Shown: piece by piece, positions 1 through 9,862 of the stretch
Layout: each line of letters starts with the position of its first letter
Numbering within the stretch: the first letter of the stretch is position 1
Assembly (NCBI RefSeq): GCF_024347075.1
Contig: NZ_AP024900.1
Span: forward strand, 868,001 to 932,000
Source of the DNA: Vibrio rarus
GTDB lineage: Bacteria > Pseudomonadota > Gammaproteobacteria > Enterobacterales > Vibrionaceae
Reading direction: 5' to 3'
DNA length: 64,000 nt
Position numbers and translations under genes: made by a program
Notes under the pieces: generated by a model
Databases searched by the model: none
What the model was told of the DNA's origin: nothing
Seen by the model: only the letters and a program-made list of their open reading frames with translations

Positions 1-45
1 TGCCAAAATAACTAAGGCAATAACCGCAATGAAGATCGCTTCCAT
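1..45 (-). CDS. rsxB: Ion-translocating oxidoreductase subunit B, N-terminus only
   Basis: Only the first 15 codons lie in the window ([15 protein letters not shown]). They form the start of a hydrophobic N-terminal anchor, as in RnfB/RsxB iron-sulfur subunits. The ATG shares one base with the rsxA stop (TAATG), which indicates translational coupling in an rsxAB operon transcribed leftwards off the edge. The identification rests on this fragment plus the rsxA neighbour. Confidence 0.8.
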   Translation of the reverse strand, partial: MEAIFIAVIALVILA

Positions 46-626
46 TATATTTTCACCAAACCTGTAAAGCCCATAAAGGCCAGAGCCATTAAGCCCGCAG
101 TGATCATAGCAATAGAAGCGCCTTTAAATGGCAGTGGTACGTCAGAGGCTGCGATGCGCTCACGCATTGAGGCAAACAAAATCAGTACCATGGAGAAACC
201 TACTGCGGCGCCAAACCCATAAATGATGGATTCAATAAAGCTATGGTTTTCGTTTACGTTAAGTAAAGCCACACCCAATACAGCACAGTTTGTGGTAATC
301 AAGGGGATAAAAATGCCCAGTAAGCGGTAAAGGGTTGGGCTGGTTTTATGCACCACCATTTCGGTAAATTGCACAACCACCGCGATGACCAAAATAAAAC
401 TCATTGTTCTTAGGTATTCAATACCGAGAGGCTCCAATAAGTACGCCTCAACAAGGTAGGCACACACAGAGGCCAAGGTTAAAACAAACGTAGTGGCCAG
501 TCCCATACCGATAGCCGCCTCTAGTTTTTTAGAGACGCCCATAAAGGGGCACAAGCCCAAGAACTTAACTAGCACAAAGTTGTTCACCAGTACGGTACCA
601 ATCAACAACAAAATATATTCGGTCAT
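45..626 (-). CDS. rsxA: Ion-translocating oxidoreductase subunit A (RnfA/RsxA)
   Basis: A 193-aa, almost entirely hydrophobic protein with about six membrane helices and the RnfA/RsxA/NqrE pattern (N-terminal [18 protein letters not shown], central [13 protein letters not shown]). It is an inner-membrane subunit of the Rnf/Rsx complex, which couples electron transfer between NADH and ferredoxin to ion movement. In enterobacteria the complex also keeps SoxR reduced. The length matches the family. It is first in the operon, with rsxB overlapping its stop codon. The neighbouring genes to the right are transcribed the other way or are RNA. Confidence 0.95.
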   Translation of the reverse strand: MTEYILLLIGTVLVNNFVLVKFLGLCPFMGVSKKLEAAIGMGLATTFVLTLASVCAYLVEAYLLEPLGIEYLRTMSFILVIAVVVQFTEMVVHKTSPTLYRLLGIFIPLITTNCAVLGVALLNVNENHSFIESIIYGFGAAVGFSMVLILFASMRERIAASDVPLPFKGASIAMITAGLMALAFMGFTGLVKI

Positions 627-926
627 ACCAATTTTTACTCACCCAAATCCAGTGGCACATTATCCTAATTTGTGAGGTATATAACAACACACTATCTATA
701 GGGATTTAGGACATTTATAAAAATATAGTCTTTTAGCGGCCGTTATTTTGCATTGCAGTGCATAAAATTGGCTTGAAAAGGCGCTTATGAAAGTAAATTA
801 AGCCCATATTTTTAATTATGGCACATTAAGGTTGCATATTTAGATAGAGAAAAAAGCACGCTGTAAACTATGTTGCTCACAGTTACAGAAAAGAGTGGGG
901 TTAAATTGTGCCGATCACAGAAATGA
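627..926. other. Intergenic region upstream of rsxA
   Basis: This AT-rich region is the 5' side of the rsx operon and lies beyond the tRNA-Asn terminator. No convincing open reading frame is visible. A short TGCA-N6-TGCA dyad occurs near 755-770, but no regulator can be assigned. It should contain the rsxA promoter, read leftwards. Confidence 0.4.
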
Positions 927-956
927 AAAAAGCCGCACCAGATGGCGCGGCTTTTA
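927..956 (-). terminator. Rho-independent terminator after tRNA-Asn
   Basis: A GC-rich stem (AGCCGC at 931-936 pairing with GCGGCT at 947-952) is flanked by A-runs and T-runs on both sides. It lies 7 bp beyond the 3' end of the leftward tRNA-Asn gene, so it most likely ends that transcript. Confidence 0.8.
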
Positions 957-962
957 AAAATT

Positions 963-1038
963 TGGCTCCCCTTGCAAGACTTGAACTTGCGACATACGGA
1001 TTAACAGTCCGCCGTTCTACCAACTGAACTAAAGGGGA
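963..1038 (-). tRNA. tRNA-Asn (GTT anticodon)
   Basis: A 76-nt cloverleaf on the minus strand. The acceptor strand begins TCCCCTT and the 3' CCA is encoded. The anticodon loop reads CTGTTAA (GTT) and the T-arm reads GTTCAAGTC. The sequence closely follows the enterobacterial tRNA-Asn. A Rho-independent terminator lies directly downstream. Confidence 0.97.
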
Positions 1039-1538
1039 ATTGCTGTAAAGCGAAGCGAATATTACTGATATGAACGGTCACTGTCAACAGTAAATAAACA
1101 CAATTGTTTGAAAAAATGATTGGCGGTAATTGTGGATAACGTTGAGGTCAATAGGAATAAGGTTTGCGATTACTTATCCACTGATTTTGTGGATAAGTGT
1201 GTTGATGAAGTAGGGGCAACTTTTTTCGATTAACAATTCATTTACTTGTTGATGATGGTGCTGTCATTATTTTAGTCTAGTGAATACAAGGTGTTGTACA
1301 AGATTTACGTGCTATAAAAGAGTAAAAATTACCCAAGGAAAATATTGGTGATATTTAAACAAATTGGTTACTTATGACTAAAATTGGGGAAAAGCTGTGA
1401 GTTAAATTAACAATAAAAAGAGGGGGGAATTTCTGTAGGGAAAATAATATAGCAAAAGTTAAAATCGAGCGCTAGCACTATTGGTGGTAAAATTGATATA
1501 AATAGGGTTATAAATAATTCAGGTGAAGGTAACTCATT
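1039..1538. other. 500-bp intergenic region upstream of uvrB
   Basis: There is no supported gene here. The region is AT-rich and holds three DnaA-box-like nonamers (listed separately) and the uvrB promoter. I looked for a LexA box of the CTGT-N8-ACAG type and for the conserved core of a Qrr small RNA, and saw neither. Confidence 0.6.
1131..1198. promoter_or_regulatory. Cluster of DnaA-box-like nonamers upstream of uvrB
   Basis: TGTGGATAA occurs exactly at 1131-1139 and again at 1188-1196. TTATCCACT (one mismatch to the TTATCCACA consensus) is at 1174-1182. The last two sit in a perfect 10-bp inverted repeat, ACTTATCCAC (1172-1181) and GTGGATAAGT (1189-1198), with a 7-bp spacer. DnaA boxes have been reported near E. 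coli uvrB promoters, so DnaA control of uvrB is a reasonable inference. A secondary replication-protein binding site is an alternative. Confidence 0.6.
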
Positions 1539-3584
1539 GTGGATGAAGAAAAAAGCACAAAAAAGTTTGATTTAGTATCGAGTTATTCCCCTGCGGGAGA
1601 TCAGCCTTCGGCAATAAAGCAACTGTTAGAAGGGTTAGACAGTGGCTTAGCTCATCAAACCTTATTAGGGGTAACGGGCTCAGGAAAGACCTTTTCTTTG
1701 GCGAACGTTATCGCCCAAGCGCAGCGACCTGCGATTATTTTAGCGCCAAATAAAACATTGGCGGCTCAGTTATATGGTGAGATGAAGTCGTTTTTCCCTA
1801 ATAATGCGGTGGAGTACTTTGTCTCTTACTATGACTATTATCAACCTGAAGCCTATGTGCCGACCACCGATACGTTTATCGAAAAAGACTCCTCCGTTAA
1901 CGCGCACATAGAGCAGATGAGATTATCTGCGACTAAGGCGTTACTGGAACGTAAAGATGCCATCATTGTCGCCTCTGTTTCTGCCATCTATGGGTTGGGT
2001 GATCCTACCTCCTATTTAAAAATGATGTTGCATATAAGGCGCGGGGATGTGCTGGATCAGCGTGACATTTTGCGCCGTTTGGCCGAGTTGCAATACTCAA
2101 GAAACGATGTGGCTTTTGAGCGCGGTCAGTTTCGTGTGCGTGGGGAAGTGATTGATGTGTATCCCGCTGAATCTGAACATGATGCGGTACGCATTGAAAT
2201 GTTTGATGATGAAATCGACTGCATCAGTATTTTTGATCCCCTAACCGGTTCGGTGACGCAACGGGATTTACCGCGTTTTACTATCTATCCTAAAACGCAC
2301 TATGTCACTCCTCGTGAGCGGATGCTAGAAGCCATTGAAAAAATTAAAATCGAGTTAGTTGAGCGTAAGCAGTATCTCTTAGACAACAACAAACTTCTCG
2401 AAGAACAGCGTATTAGCCAACGTACCCAATTTGACATCGAAATGATGAACGAACTTGGATTTTGTTCTGGGGTAGAAAACTACTCCAGACACTTGAGTGG
2501 TCGCGATGAGGGTGAGCCGCCTCCAACGTTATTTGATTACCTTCCCCAAGATGGTTTGTTAGTGATTGATGAGTCACACGTGACTGTGCCACAAATTGGC
2601 GCTATGTATAAAGGGGACCGATCTCGTAAAGAAACCTTAGTGGAATTTGGTTTCCGTTTACCATCGGCGTTAGACAATAGACCTCTTAAATTTGATGAAT
2701 TTGAAGCGTTAGCCCCACAGACGATTTTTGTGTCTGCCACCCCTGGCAATTACGAAAAAGAGACGTCAGGCAATGACATTGCAGAGCAAGTGGTGCGTCC
2801 TACCGGTTTGCTTGATCCTGAGTTAGAAGTGAGACCCGTCAGCACACAAGTGGATGATTTATTATCGGAAATTCGTTTGCGAAGTGCTAAAAATGAACGT
2901 GTATTAGTCACGACATTAACCAAGCGCATGGCAGAAGATCTCACGGAATATCTAAGTGAGCATGACGTAAAAGTGCGTTATTTACACTCAGATATCGACA
3001 CGGTAGAGCGTGTTGAGATTATTCGTGATTTACGCTTAGGGGAATTTGACGTGTTAGTGGGCATTAACTTGTTGCGCGAAGGGTTAGACATGCCAGAAGT
3101 GTCGCTGGTGGCCATTTTGGATGCAGATAAAGAAGGTTTCTTGCGATCAGAGCGCTCTCTTATTCAGACCATTGGCCGTGCAGCGCGTCATTTAGAGGGT
3201 AAGGCCATTTTGTACGCTGATCGCATTACTAACTCCATGGCCAAAGCGATGGGTGAAACAGAGCGTCGCCGTGAAAAACAACAGCAATATAACGAACAAC
3301 ATGGCATCACACCGCAAGCGTTACAGAAAAGCGTTAAAGATATTATGGAGTTAGGCAGTGTCACTCAAGGGGGAGGCAAGAAGAAGTCAAAAGCTGTGCC
3401 TTTGTCTAAAGTGGCTGAAAATGATGAGCAGTATAAGACTTTATCACCGCAAGACCTTGAAAAACTTATACTTAGGTTAGAGAATGAAATGTATCAACAT
3501 GCTCAAAACTTGGAATTTGAAGACGCTGCTGCCAAACGGGATCAGATAGAAGAATACCGCCGACAGTTCATTGCCAATAGCTAG
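1539..3584 (+). CDS. uvrB: Excinuclease ABC subunit B
   Basis: UvrB is the DNA-damage-verification helicase of nucleotide excision repair. UvrA loads it at lesions and it then recruits UvrC. The 681-aa protein has Walker A GVTGSGKT (about residues 44-51) and the [12 protein letters not shown] beta-hairpin that clamps one DNA strand. It also has VIDESH (Walker B), helicase motif VI around QTIGRAARH, and a C-terminal UVR coiled-coil motif that binds UvrC. Length is close to the usual 670-680 aa. The start is GTG, preceded by GAAGG. It is a single-gene unit, 40 bp upstream of luxO. Confidence 0.97.
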   Translation: MDEEKSTKKFDLVSSYSPAGDQPSAIKQLLEGLDSGLAHQTLLGVTGSGKTFSLANVIAQAQRPAIILAPNKTLAAQLYGEMKSFFPNNAVEYFVSYYDYYQPEAYVPTTDTFIEKDSSVNAHIEQMRLSATKALLERKDAIIVASVSAIYGLGDPTSYLKMMLHIRRGDVLDQRDILRRLAELQYSRNDVAFERGQFRVRGEVIDVYPAESEHDAVRIEMFDDEIDCISIFDPLTGSVTQRDLPRFTIYPKTHYVTPRERMLEAIEKIKIELVERKQYLLDNNKLLEEQRISQRTQFDIEMMNELGFCSGVENYSRHLSGRDEGEPPPTLFDYLPQDGLLVIDESHVTVPQIGAMYKGDRSRKETLVEFGFRLPSALDNRPLKFDEFEALAPQTIFVSATPGNYEKETSGNDIAEQVVRPTGLLDPELEVRPVSTQVDDLLSEIRLRSAKNERVLVTTLTKRMAEDLTEYLSEHDVKVRYLHSDIDTVERVEIIRDLRLGEFDVLVGINLLREGLDMPEVSLVAILDADKEGFLRSERSLIQTIGRAARHLEGKAILYADRITNSMAKAMGETERRREKQQQYNEQHGITPQALQKSVKDIMELGSVTQGGGKKKSKAVPLSKVAENDEQYKTLSPQDLEKLILRLENEMYQHAQNLEFEDAAAKRDQIEEYRRQFIANS

Positions 3585-3624
3585 AATATGTTATGTCGCC
3601 TTATAAAATTAGGTTCTGCAATTA

Positions 3625-5028
3625 ATGTCGAATAATAAAATAGAAAACACTCAGTTAACCTTACTGATGGTAGAAGATACCTTGTCAGTGGCTACCTTGT
3701 ACAAAACGTATCTCGCGACACTGAATTTGGACATCCACATTGTCTCAAGTGGTGAGGCGGCGTTAAAACATCTAGAGCAGAATACCATTGATCTAATGTT
3801 GCTGGATTTGCGCCTGCCGGATATGACGGGCATGGATGTATTGAACAAAGTGAGTATTCAAGCCCCCAAAGTTCCGGTTATTTTTATGACCGCGCACGGC
3901 TCTATAGAAGTGGCCGTTGCAGCAATGCGAGCAGGGGCACATGACTTTCTCATTAAACCTTGTGAGGCGGATCAACTGCGCATCACAGTGTCAAAAGCCA
4001 TCCACCAAACACAAAATATTAAGCACGATATTCTTGGCGAAGTGAATCAATATCAAGGATTTATTGGTTCCAGCCCCAGCATGCAGAAAGTGTATAAAAC
4101 CATAGATTCTGCAGCATCCAGTAAGGCAAGTATTTTTATTACAGGAGAAAGTGGTACAGGTAAAGAAGTGTGTGCAGAGGCGATTCATTCGGTGAGTAAT
4201 CGCAGCACAGGGCCTTGTATTGCTCTTAACTGTGCAGCCATCCCTAAAGACTTGATTGAAAGTGAACTGTTTGGGCATGTAAAAGGCGCGTTTACTGGTG
4301 CGGCTATCGATCGCAAAGGCGCAGCTGAATTAGCTGATGGTGGTACCTTATTTTTAGATGAATTGTGTGAAATGGATTTAGATTTGCAAACTAAACTGTT
4401 GCGCTTTATCCAAACGGGTACCTATCAAAAAGTAGGTTCCTCAAAATTAAGTCGGGTGGATGTACGCTTTGTGTGTGCCACCAATAAAGATCCATGGCAA
4501 GAGGTACGTAAAGGCCGTTTCCGTGAAGATCTGTACTATCGTCTATACGTGATCCCTCTGCATTTGCCACCGCTAAGAGAGAGAGGGGATGATATTATTG
4601 AAATTGCCCACTCTTTATTAGGCTTTACTTCATTGGAAGAAAATAAGCATTTTGGTAAGTTTCAGGAACAAGTGCTGCGCCATTTTGTGCATTATCCTTG
4701 GCCTGGTAACGTGCGTCAGCTACAAAATGTGATTCGTAATATTGTGGTATTAAACGAAGGGGAAGAAGTCACCCTAGATATGTTACCTGCGCCTTTAGAC
4801 TGCTTTCGAGTAGATTCTTATTCTGAAGACGCCATTGACACTTTTCTCGACCCCGAGAAAAGTGAAGATACCAATAAAATTGTTCCGTTAGCACAAGTGG
4901 AACGTCGAGCAATTGAAAGAGCGATAGAGTTATGCGGTGGTAGTATTCCCGCCGCAGCCTCAGAATTGGACGTCAGTGCATCCACACTCTATCGAAAACT
5001 GGAAAAATGGGAGAAAGGACGTGGATGA
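3625..5028 (+). CDS. luxO: Quorum-sensing sigma-54 response regulator LuxO
   Basis: LuxO is an NtrC-type activator. At low cell density, phosphorelay through LuxU activates it to drive sigma-54-dependent Qrr sRNA genes. The 467-aa protein has an N-terminal receiver domain with the phospho-acceptor Asp at about residue 61 ([11 protein letters not shown]). The AAA+ domain follows, with GESGTGK (174-180) and the sigma-54 contact loop GAFTGA (221-226). A C-terminal Fis-type helix-turn-helix ([15 protein letters not shown]) ends the protein. It overlaps luxU. No qrr gene lies in the 40-bp gap to uvrB. Confidence 0.95.
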   Translation: MSNNKIENTQLTLLMVEDTLSVATLYKTYLATLNLDIHIVSSGEAALKHLEQNTIDLMLLDLRLPDMTGMDVLNKVSIQAPKVPVIFMTAHGSIEVAVAAMRAGAHDFLIKPCEADQLRITVSKAIHQTQNIKHDILGEVNQYQGFIGSSPSMQKVYKTIDSAASSKASIFITGESGTGKEVCAEAIHSVSNRSTGPCIALNCAAIPKDLIESELFGHVKGAFTGAAIDRKGAAELADGGTLFLDELCEMDLDLQTKLLRFIQTGTYQKVGSSKLSRVDVRFVCATNKDPWQEVRKGRFREDLYYRLYVIPLHLPPLRERGDDIIEIAHSLLGFTSLEENKHFGKFQEQVLRHFVHYPWPGNVRQLQNVIRNIVVLNEGEEVTLDMLPAPLDCFRVDSYSEDAIDTFLDPEKSEDTNKIVPLAQVERRAIERAIELCGGSIPAAASELDVSASTLYRKLEKWEKGRG

Positions 5029-5371
5029 AATAACATTATTGCACAAGGATAAAATAGCCAGTTTAGGGGCTCAAGTGGGGCAAGAGGTGCTGCCGACGTT
5101 ATTGGAGATTTTTACCCAAGAGTTACAACAGTATATCGGTCAAATTCAACAACTCACCTTTGATGAGCAGACGCGCGAAACATTAGCGCGCATTTGTCAT
5201 GCCATTAAAGGCAGTGCCCCCAGTTTTGGTGCCAATGTATTGGCGCAAAAGGCCAGCAACATGGACGCACAGTATAAGAAACAATCTTGGGAAGAATTTG
5301 ACCAAGGTGCAGATGAGCTTATTTCGATTCTTAGACGAACCGTATATGAATTAGAGCAACTGGATCTTTAA
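5021..5371 (+). CDS. luxU: Phosphorelay protein LuxU
   Basis: A 116-aa histidine-containing phosphotransfer (HPt) protein. It passes phosphate between the membrane quorum-sensing kinases and LuxO in the cytoplasm. The conserved HPt motif ICHAIKGSA places the phosphorylated His at about residue 60. I chose the GTG at 5021, which overlaps the last 8 bases of luxO, has GGGAG upstream and gives the usual LuxU length. A longer reading upstream would overlap luxO by about 90 bp and is unlikely. The gene ends tail to tail with yvcK, overlapping by 4 bp. Confidence 0.92.
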   Translation: MDEITLLHKDKIASLGAQVGQEVLPTLLEIFTQELQQYIGQIQQLTFDEQTRETLARICHAIKGSAPSFGANVLAQKASNMDAQYKKQSWEEFDQGADELISILRRTVYELEQLDL

Positions 5372-6264
5372 TGCGGTGAGTTTAATTGCTCTAGTATTGC
5401 CTTATGTAACTTATCTCGATCGTGACGCCAGCCTCTATTCATAGAGGCTAAGTCACGAGTGACTATATTCCACTGCTCTTCTAATTCAGGAAGCGGACTG
5501 CCACTTAACACGGTATCTATTTTTCGCCCTTGGCAGGCCCGTTCAATCCAAGTGAGTTTTTGTTGCCGTTCCATGCGTCCAGCAGGGCCAGATTCAGGGC
5601 TTAAATTTAGCACTAAAATGAGTTTGGCATTTTTGTTGTTATTGATAGCTTTACCAATTTCAGGCAATAGTAGCGGGGGCATAATACTTGTTAAAAAGCT
5701 GCCAGGGCCTAATACGATGGCATTGGCTTGTTGGATGGCGATAATAGCTTCACTAATTGCTGGTACCTCAGGGTCGAGATCCAAACGGAGTAAATCTTCG
5801 CTCATTTCATCCACGCTGGTTTCCCCTTTGACCCAGCCACCATTGGTTGATAGTGCCCGTAAATCGGAAGGGTGTTCCGTCATAGGTAAAATATTGACGT
5901 CCACTTTCAGCATTTCTCTAACGAGGTTAATGGCCTGTAGCGGACGAATGGAGAGGTTATCCATCGCGGTTAAAATTAGATTCCCAAGGTTGTGGCCATC
6001 CAATTCACCAAGGCCACGAAAGCGATACTCAAAGATCATTGAGCTAATGGAGGGCTCGGTAATTAGCTGATTGATACAGTTACGGGTATCCCCCCAAGCG
6101 ATGCCTCCCTGACAATGACGAATACGCCCTGTAGACCCCCCATTGTCCGTGGTGGTGACAATACCAGTCGCATTGCTCCCAAAGTCCTTCAAAGCCGCCA
6201 ACATACGACCAAGACCGTGACCGCCACCAATGGCGACAACTTTATGTGATGAGTAAATATCCAA
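5368..6264 (-). CDS. yvcK: YvcK-family gluconeogenesis / cell-shape factor
   Basis: This 298-aa protein is of the CofD/YvcK fold, with a glycine-rich N-terminal nucleotide-binding loop (AIGGGHGLGRMLAALK) and the TDNGGSTGR motif. In Bacillus, YvcK binds UDP-sugars and is needed for growth on gluconeogenic carbon and for cell-wall synthesis. Its role in Vibrio is not established. Position next to luxOU and facing moaA is the usual Vibrio arrangement. The start has no near alternative. Confidence 0.88.
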   Translation of the reverse strand: MDIYSSHKVVAIGGGHGLGRMLAALKDFGSNATGIVTTTDNGGSTGRIRHCQGGIAWGDTRNCINQLITEPSISSMIFEYRFRGLGELDGHNLGNLILTAMDNLSIRPLQAINLVREMLKVDVNILPMTEHPSDLRALSTNGGWVKGETSVDEMSEDLLRLDLDPEVPAISEAIIAIQQANAIVLGPGSFLTSIMPPLLLPEIGKAINNNKNAKLILVLNLSPESGPAGRMERQQKLTWIERACQGRKIDTVLSGSPLPELEEQWNIVTRDLASMNRGWRHDRDKLHKAILEQLNSPH

Positions 6265-6481
6265 GCTAATTCATTCTTATTTATAGAAATACGTGGCAAA
6301 TGTACCTGAAATTTTATATTAGACTAAATTTACTGCAACTGATGTTGATTGAGCGCGCTTTTTACAACATTCACCTTGGTAAAAAATAGTGCTTTCATTT
6401 AGGCTTTAGCATTGACCTGCAAAATTTGGTTTATACTGTAGGTGTAAAACTCCGAGTCTTCTTCACTAAGTTTAACGTTTT

Positions 6482-6592
6482 ACTCGCTTTTTTCATATTA
6501 ATAAGCGAGACAATATGTGAATTAGGCCGTGGCATTTCGCCACCAGGGTGACCATTAGAAATGGGGTTGCCTCCCGTATTTAGGAAAGGTGT
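6482..6592 (+). promoter_or_regulatory. Probable Moco riboswitch in the moaA leader
   Basis: The leader just upstream of moaA contains the segment GTTGCCTCCCG (about 6566-6576), characteristic of the molybdenum-cofactor RNA motif. It is preceded by a pairing-rich stretch (GGCATTTCGCC, GGGTGACC) and followed by the AGGAAAGG ribosome-binding site. An extra hairpin (CTCGCTT with AAGCGAG, about 6483-6509) sits at its 5' side. Moco riboswitches turn down moa translation when cofactor is present. The exact fold was not computed. Confidence 0.75.
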
Positions 6593-6595
6593 TTT

Positions 6596-7585
6596 GTGAC
6601 GCAACAATTTGAAGATAGTTTTCACCGTAAGTTTTATTACTTGCGACTTTCTGTTACTGACGTTTGTAACTTTAAGTGTAATTACTGTTTGCCAGATGGG
6701 TATCACCCAGAAGCGAGCAAACGCCCTCCTTTTATCACTCTTCCTGAAATTCAGCGTGTGGTAAGGGCTTTTGCGCATTGTGGCACCACCAAGGTTCGTA
6801 TTACCGGTGGAGAGCCAACCCTGCGTAGAGACTTTACTGACATCGTACAGAGTGTGGCCAATACGCCTGGTATCGACAAAATTGCTACCACCACTAATGG
6901 CTATCGTATGGCAAAGCAAGTCTCTGATTGGAAAGAGGCAGGTTTAACTCATATCAATGTCAGTTTAGATAGCTTAGATCCAAAGCAGTTTCACCAAATC
7001 ACTGGGCAAAACCGCTTTCACGATGTTATGGCAGGAATAGACCGAGCTTTTGAGGTCGGTTTTAAGCAAGTGAAAGTGAATGTGGTGCTACTTAAAGATT
7101 TAAATAGCCAGCAACTGCCACAGTTTCTGCATTGGATAAAAGACAAACCCATTCAACTGCGATTTATTGAATTGATGAAGACCGGTGAAATGGATGATCT
7201 GTTTGAACAGCGCCACGTATCTGGGGTGTCGATTCGCAATCATTTGATCGCGAATGGTTGGTTATTAAAACCGCGTGAAGTCAATGATGGTCCAGCTCAA
7301 GTATTTTTCCATCCCCAGTATCAAGGTGAAATTGGTCTCATCATGCCTTATGAAAAGGGGTTCTGCTCAACATGCAACCGCTTACGCGTCTCGGCTATGG
7401 GTAAGCTACACCTTTGTTTATTTGGTGAGCAGGGGCTGGAATTGCGGGATTTGATGCAAGAAGACCATCAAGAAGAGGCGCTCATTGAGCGTATTTCACA
7501 AGGTTTAAAAACCAAAGATGTCAGCCATCACCTTGACCAAAATAACCCGGGAGCTACCCCTCATCTGGCTTCCATTGGTGGCTAA
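6596..7585 (+). CDS. moaA: GTP 3',8-cyclase (MoaA)
   Basis: A radical-SAM enzyme that converts GTP to 3',8-cyclo-dihydro-GTP, the first step of molybdopterin synthesis. The N-terminal SAM cluster ligands are Cys24, Cys28 and Cys31 (CNFKCNYC). The C-terminal substrate-binding cluster ligands are Cys257, Cys260 and Cys274. The protein ends in the functionally important Gly-Gly. It has 329 aa, as usual. The start is GTG with AGGAAAGG upstream, inside the riboswitch expression platform. It leads the moaABCDE operon. Confidence 0.97.
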   Translation: MTQQFEDSFHRKFYYLRLSVTDVCNFKCNYCLPDGYHPEASKRPPFITLPEIQRVVRAFAHCGTTKVRITGGEPTLRRDFTDIVQSVANTPGIDKIATTTNGYRMAKQVSDWKEAGLTHINVSLDSLDPKQFHQITGQNRFHDVMAGIDRAFEVGFKQVKVNVVLLKDLNSQQLPQFLHWIKDKPIQLRFIELMKTGEMDDLFEQRHVSGVSIRNHLIANGWLLKPREVNDGPAQVFFHPQYQGEIGLIMPYEKGFCSTCNRLRVSAMGKLHLCLFGEQGLELRDLMQEDHQEEALIERISQGLKTKDVSHHLDQNNPGATPHLASIGG

Positions 7586-7639
7586 TTTTAGCCACTACAT
7601 TTTATTTAAAACACAGACAGTACATAGGAATTGAGACTC

Positions 7640-8152
7640 ATGGGACACGCTCATAACGATTTTACACCGGCCAACATCGCCGTATTGACCGTATCAGATA
7701 CTCGTACAGAAGAAACGGATACCAGCGGTGGTTATTTAGCTGAACAAATTATACAAACCGGACACAATTTAGCGGATAAACAAATTGTTATTGATGATGT
7801 TTACAAAATCCGCGCCATTGTTTCAAAGTGGATAGCCGATGAAAATATAGAGGCTATTTTACTGACGGGTGGCACAGGTTTCACCGCTCGTGATTTTACC
7901 CCAGAAGCGTTATCCCCTTTATTTGATAAAGAGGTGGAAGGCTTTGGTGAGTTATTCCGTGCCGTGTCCTATGAAGAAATTGGTACCTCTACCATTCAAT
8001 CTCGTGCTTTAGGTGGTTTTGCTAACCGTACTGTTATCTTGGCCATGCCAGGTTCAACAGGGGCGTGTCGCACCGCATGGACGCGTATTATCAAAGATCA
8101 ATTAGATTCTCGTCATAAGCCATGTAATTTCATGCCGCATATTGGGATGTAA
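7640..8152 (+). CDS. moaB: Molybdenum cofactor biosynthesis protein B
   Basis: A 170-aa MogA/MoaB-fold protein with the molybdopterin-binding loop LLTGGTGFTARD. MoaB of E. coli is thought to be a MogA-like adenylyltransferase paralogue but is not strictly needed. I chose the ATG at 7640 (MGHAHNDFTPANIAVL), which matches the family start, over the TTG three codons earlier. The gene lies 54 bp after moaA and 6 bp before moaC in the operon. Confidence 0.95.
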   Translation: MGHAHNDFTPANIAVLTVSDTRTEETDTSGGYLAEQIIQTGHNLADKQIVIDDVYKIRAIVSKWIADENIEAILLTGGTGFTARDFTPEALSPLFDKEVEGFGELFRAVSYEEIGTSTIQSRALGGFANRTVILAMPGSTGACRTAWTRIIKDQLDSRHKPCNFMPHIGM

Positions 8153-8158
8153 GTATTG

Positions 8159-8638
8159 ATGAGTGAATTAACCCATATTAATCAAAATGGTGAAGCCAAC
8201 ATGGTCGATGTATCCGCGAAGGCGGATACGGTTCGTGAAGCAAGAGCTGAGGCCATAGTGACGATGTCTGAGCAGACGCTGGCGCTGATCTTAAGTGGTG
8301 AACATCATAAAGGTGATGTGTTTGCCACGGCGCGTATTGCTGGAATTCAAGCAGCGAAAAAAACCTGGGATTTGATCCCTCTGTGCCACCCACTGTTATT
8401 GTCTAAAGTTGAAGTTCAACTAACGCCATTACTAGAGAGCAATCAAGTGCGCATTGAGTCTGTGTGTAAATTAGCCGGCAAAACGGGAGTAGAAATGGAA
8501 GCACTGACCGCCGCTTCTGTGGCAGCGCTGACCATTTATGACATGTGTAAGGCTGTGCAAAAGGACATCGTTATCTCACAAGTAAGGCTACTAGAGAAAA
8601 TGGGTGGTAAATCTGGACACTTTGAGGCCCGCGTATGA
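8159..8638 (+). CDS. moaC: Cyclic pyranopterin monophosphate synthase (MoaC)
   Basis: MoaC turns the MoaA product into cyclic pyranopterin monophosphate. The 159-aa protein has the conserved IPLCHPL and [20 protein letters not shown] motifs containing active-site residues. The ATG at 8159 gives [18 protein letters not shown], the family start; a TTG lies one codon before it. It overlaps moaD by 4 bases (ATGA), so the two are translationally coupled. Confidence 0.97.
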   Translation: MSELTHINQNGEANMVDVSAKADTVREARAEAIVTMSEQTLALILSGEHHKGDVFATARIAGIQAAKKTWDLIPLCHPLLLSKVEVQLTPLLESNQVRIESVCKLAGKTGVEMEALTAASVAALTIYDMCKAVQKDIVISQVRLLEKMGGKSGHFEARV

Positions 8639-8880
8639 TAAAAGTCGTTTTCTTTGCTCAAGTTCGTGAGTTAGTCGGTGTTGATGAAGTGACGATAGAG
8701 GCCGCAGAGAGCTCGGTTGATAGCATTAGGCAGCAGTTAATTGAACGCGGTGATAAATGGGCGCTAGCCTTAGAGTCGGGTAAATTACTTGCAGCGGTAA
8801 ATCACACTATGTGCTCCCTTGATACTTCAGTGAAAGCAGGAGATGAAGTTGCTTTCTTTCCTCCCGTTACTGGAGGGTGA
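8635..8880 (+). CDS. moaD: Molybdopterin synthase sulfur-carrier subunit
   Basis: An 81-aa ubiquitin-fold protein ending in the Gly-Gly that MoeB adenylates and that is then thiocarboxylated to donate sulfur. The ending FFPPVTGG is diagnostic. It overlaps moaC by 4 bp, and moaE starts 1 bp after its stop, consistent with 1:1 production of the MoaD-MoaE synthase. Confidence 0.96.
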   Translation: MIKVVFFAQVRELVGVDEVTIEAAESSVDSIRQQLIERGDKWALALESGKLLAAVNHTMCSLDTSVKAGDEVAFFPPVTGG

Positions 8881-8881
8881 T

Positions 8882-9331
8882 ATGAATAGGGTGTTGGTTC
8901 AAGAGCAGGACTTTAATCTTGCACATGAGTATGAACTATTAGCTGAATCACCGTCTATTGGCGCGGTGGTGACATTTGTGGGCAAAGTACGAGATTGTAA
9001 CTTAGGTGACAATGTTATCGGTTTAAATCTACAACACTACCCAATAATGACAGAAAAAGCGCTACAGCAAATTTGCGACGAGGCACGTGCTCGTTGGCCT
9101 TTGGATAAAGTGACTGTGATACATAGGGTGGGCGATCTCGATATTACAGATCAAATCGTTTTGGTGGGCGTCTCTAGTGCTCACAGAGATGCGGCCTTTG
9201 CCAGTTGTGATTTTATTATGGATTACTTGAAAACCAAGGCACCGTTTTGGAAGAAAGAGCGTTTAAATGACGGCGAGCGTTGGCTCGATGCTCGTCAGTC
9301 AGACCAAAATGCATTGCAGCGCTGGCAGTAA
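8882..9331 (+). CDS. moaE: Molybdopterin synthase catalytic subunit
   Basis: The large subunit of molybdopterin synthase, 149 aa. It carries the MoaE signature around GAVVTFVGKVRD, the VIHRVGDL segment and the C-terminal lysine-containing KTKAPFWKKE active-site motif. The ATG at 8882 follows GGAGGGTGAT. An in-frame upstream reading would overlap moaD and is not favoured. It is the last gene of the moa operon, followed by a terminator. Confidence 0.96.
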   Translation: MNRVLVQEQDFNLAHEYELLAESPSIGAVVTFVGKVRDCNLGDNVIGLNLQHYPIMTEKALQQICDEARARWPLDKVTVIHRVGDLDITDQIVLVGVSSAHRDAAFASCDFIMDYLKTKAPFWKKERLNDGERWLDARQSDQNALQRWQ

Positions 9332-9383
9332 GCGAAGTCAAAAGTATTTGTAGTGATCTAGTTCACAAAATTTCTTGAAACCT

Positions 9384-9412
9384 AAAGCCTCATATTTCAT
9401 GAGGCTTTTTTT
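9384..9412 (+). terminator. Terminator of the moa operon
   Basis: AAGCCTCAT pairs with ATGAGGCTT across a short loop and is followed by a run of seven T. It lies about 50 bp after the moaE stop. Confidence 0.85.
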
Positions 9413-9862
9413 GATCCCAATCATAATTTTTTATATTCCTTTGCATGGAAGTTCGCGGTTAATTTCGCCATTGTGTGTGTATTTCTTTTTGAATTTGTAG
9501 CTATTTATTTATTTTATGTTTGTTAATGGTTAACGGAGAGGTGACTGGTTGTGATGGTGTTCACTTTTCTATGCTTTATTTTGTTGTGAGCAAATGTCCA
9601 GTGTAATTTTGCAGGTTAGATCACTGAATAAATTAATAATAACCAAATTAAGTTCTGGAATATTGACCCAGGCTGAAATTTAGATAATGCATGATGACAT
9701 TTATATGGCAAAAACAGTCAATGATTGGTAACTTTGTTTGCAATCTTTATGGCCTTTAATTAATTTAGCCTATTTTATGGACACAAAGTAGCCTAAAAAC
9801 AACAAGTTAAAGTCAGAATAAAGAGTTCATGGATGCAACAATAAAAAACTGGAGTTTATTGC
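9413..9862. other. Intergenic region and leader of the opp operon
   Basis: This AT-rich, 450-bp stretch has no supported open reading frame. It should contain the oppA promoter and a long untranslated leader, as is usual for this gene. No riboswitch or clear operator was recognised. The ribosome-binding site before oppA is CTGGAG. Confidence 0.5.

Noticed and set aside
1039..1538. A qrr small-RNA gene expected near luxO
   Set aside because: The conserved Qrr core is not seen in this gap, and the uvrB-luxO gap is only 40 bp.
4937..5020. A longer LuxU reading that begins inside luxO
   Set aside because: It would overlap luxO by about 90 bp and lacks family support; the GTG at 5021 gives the normal length.
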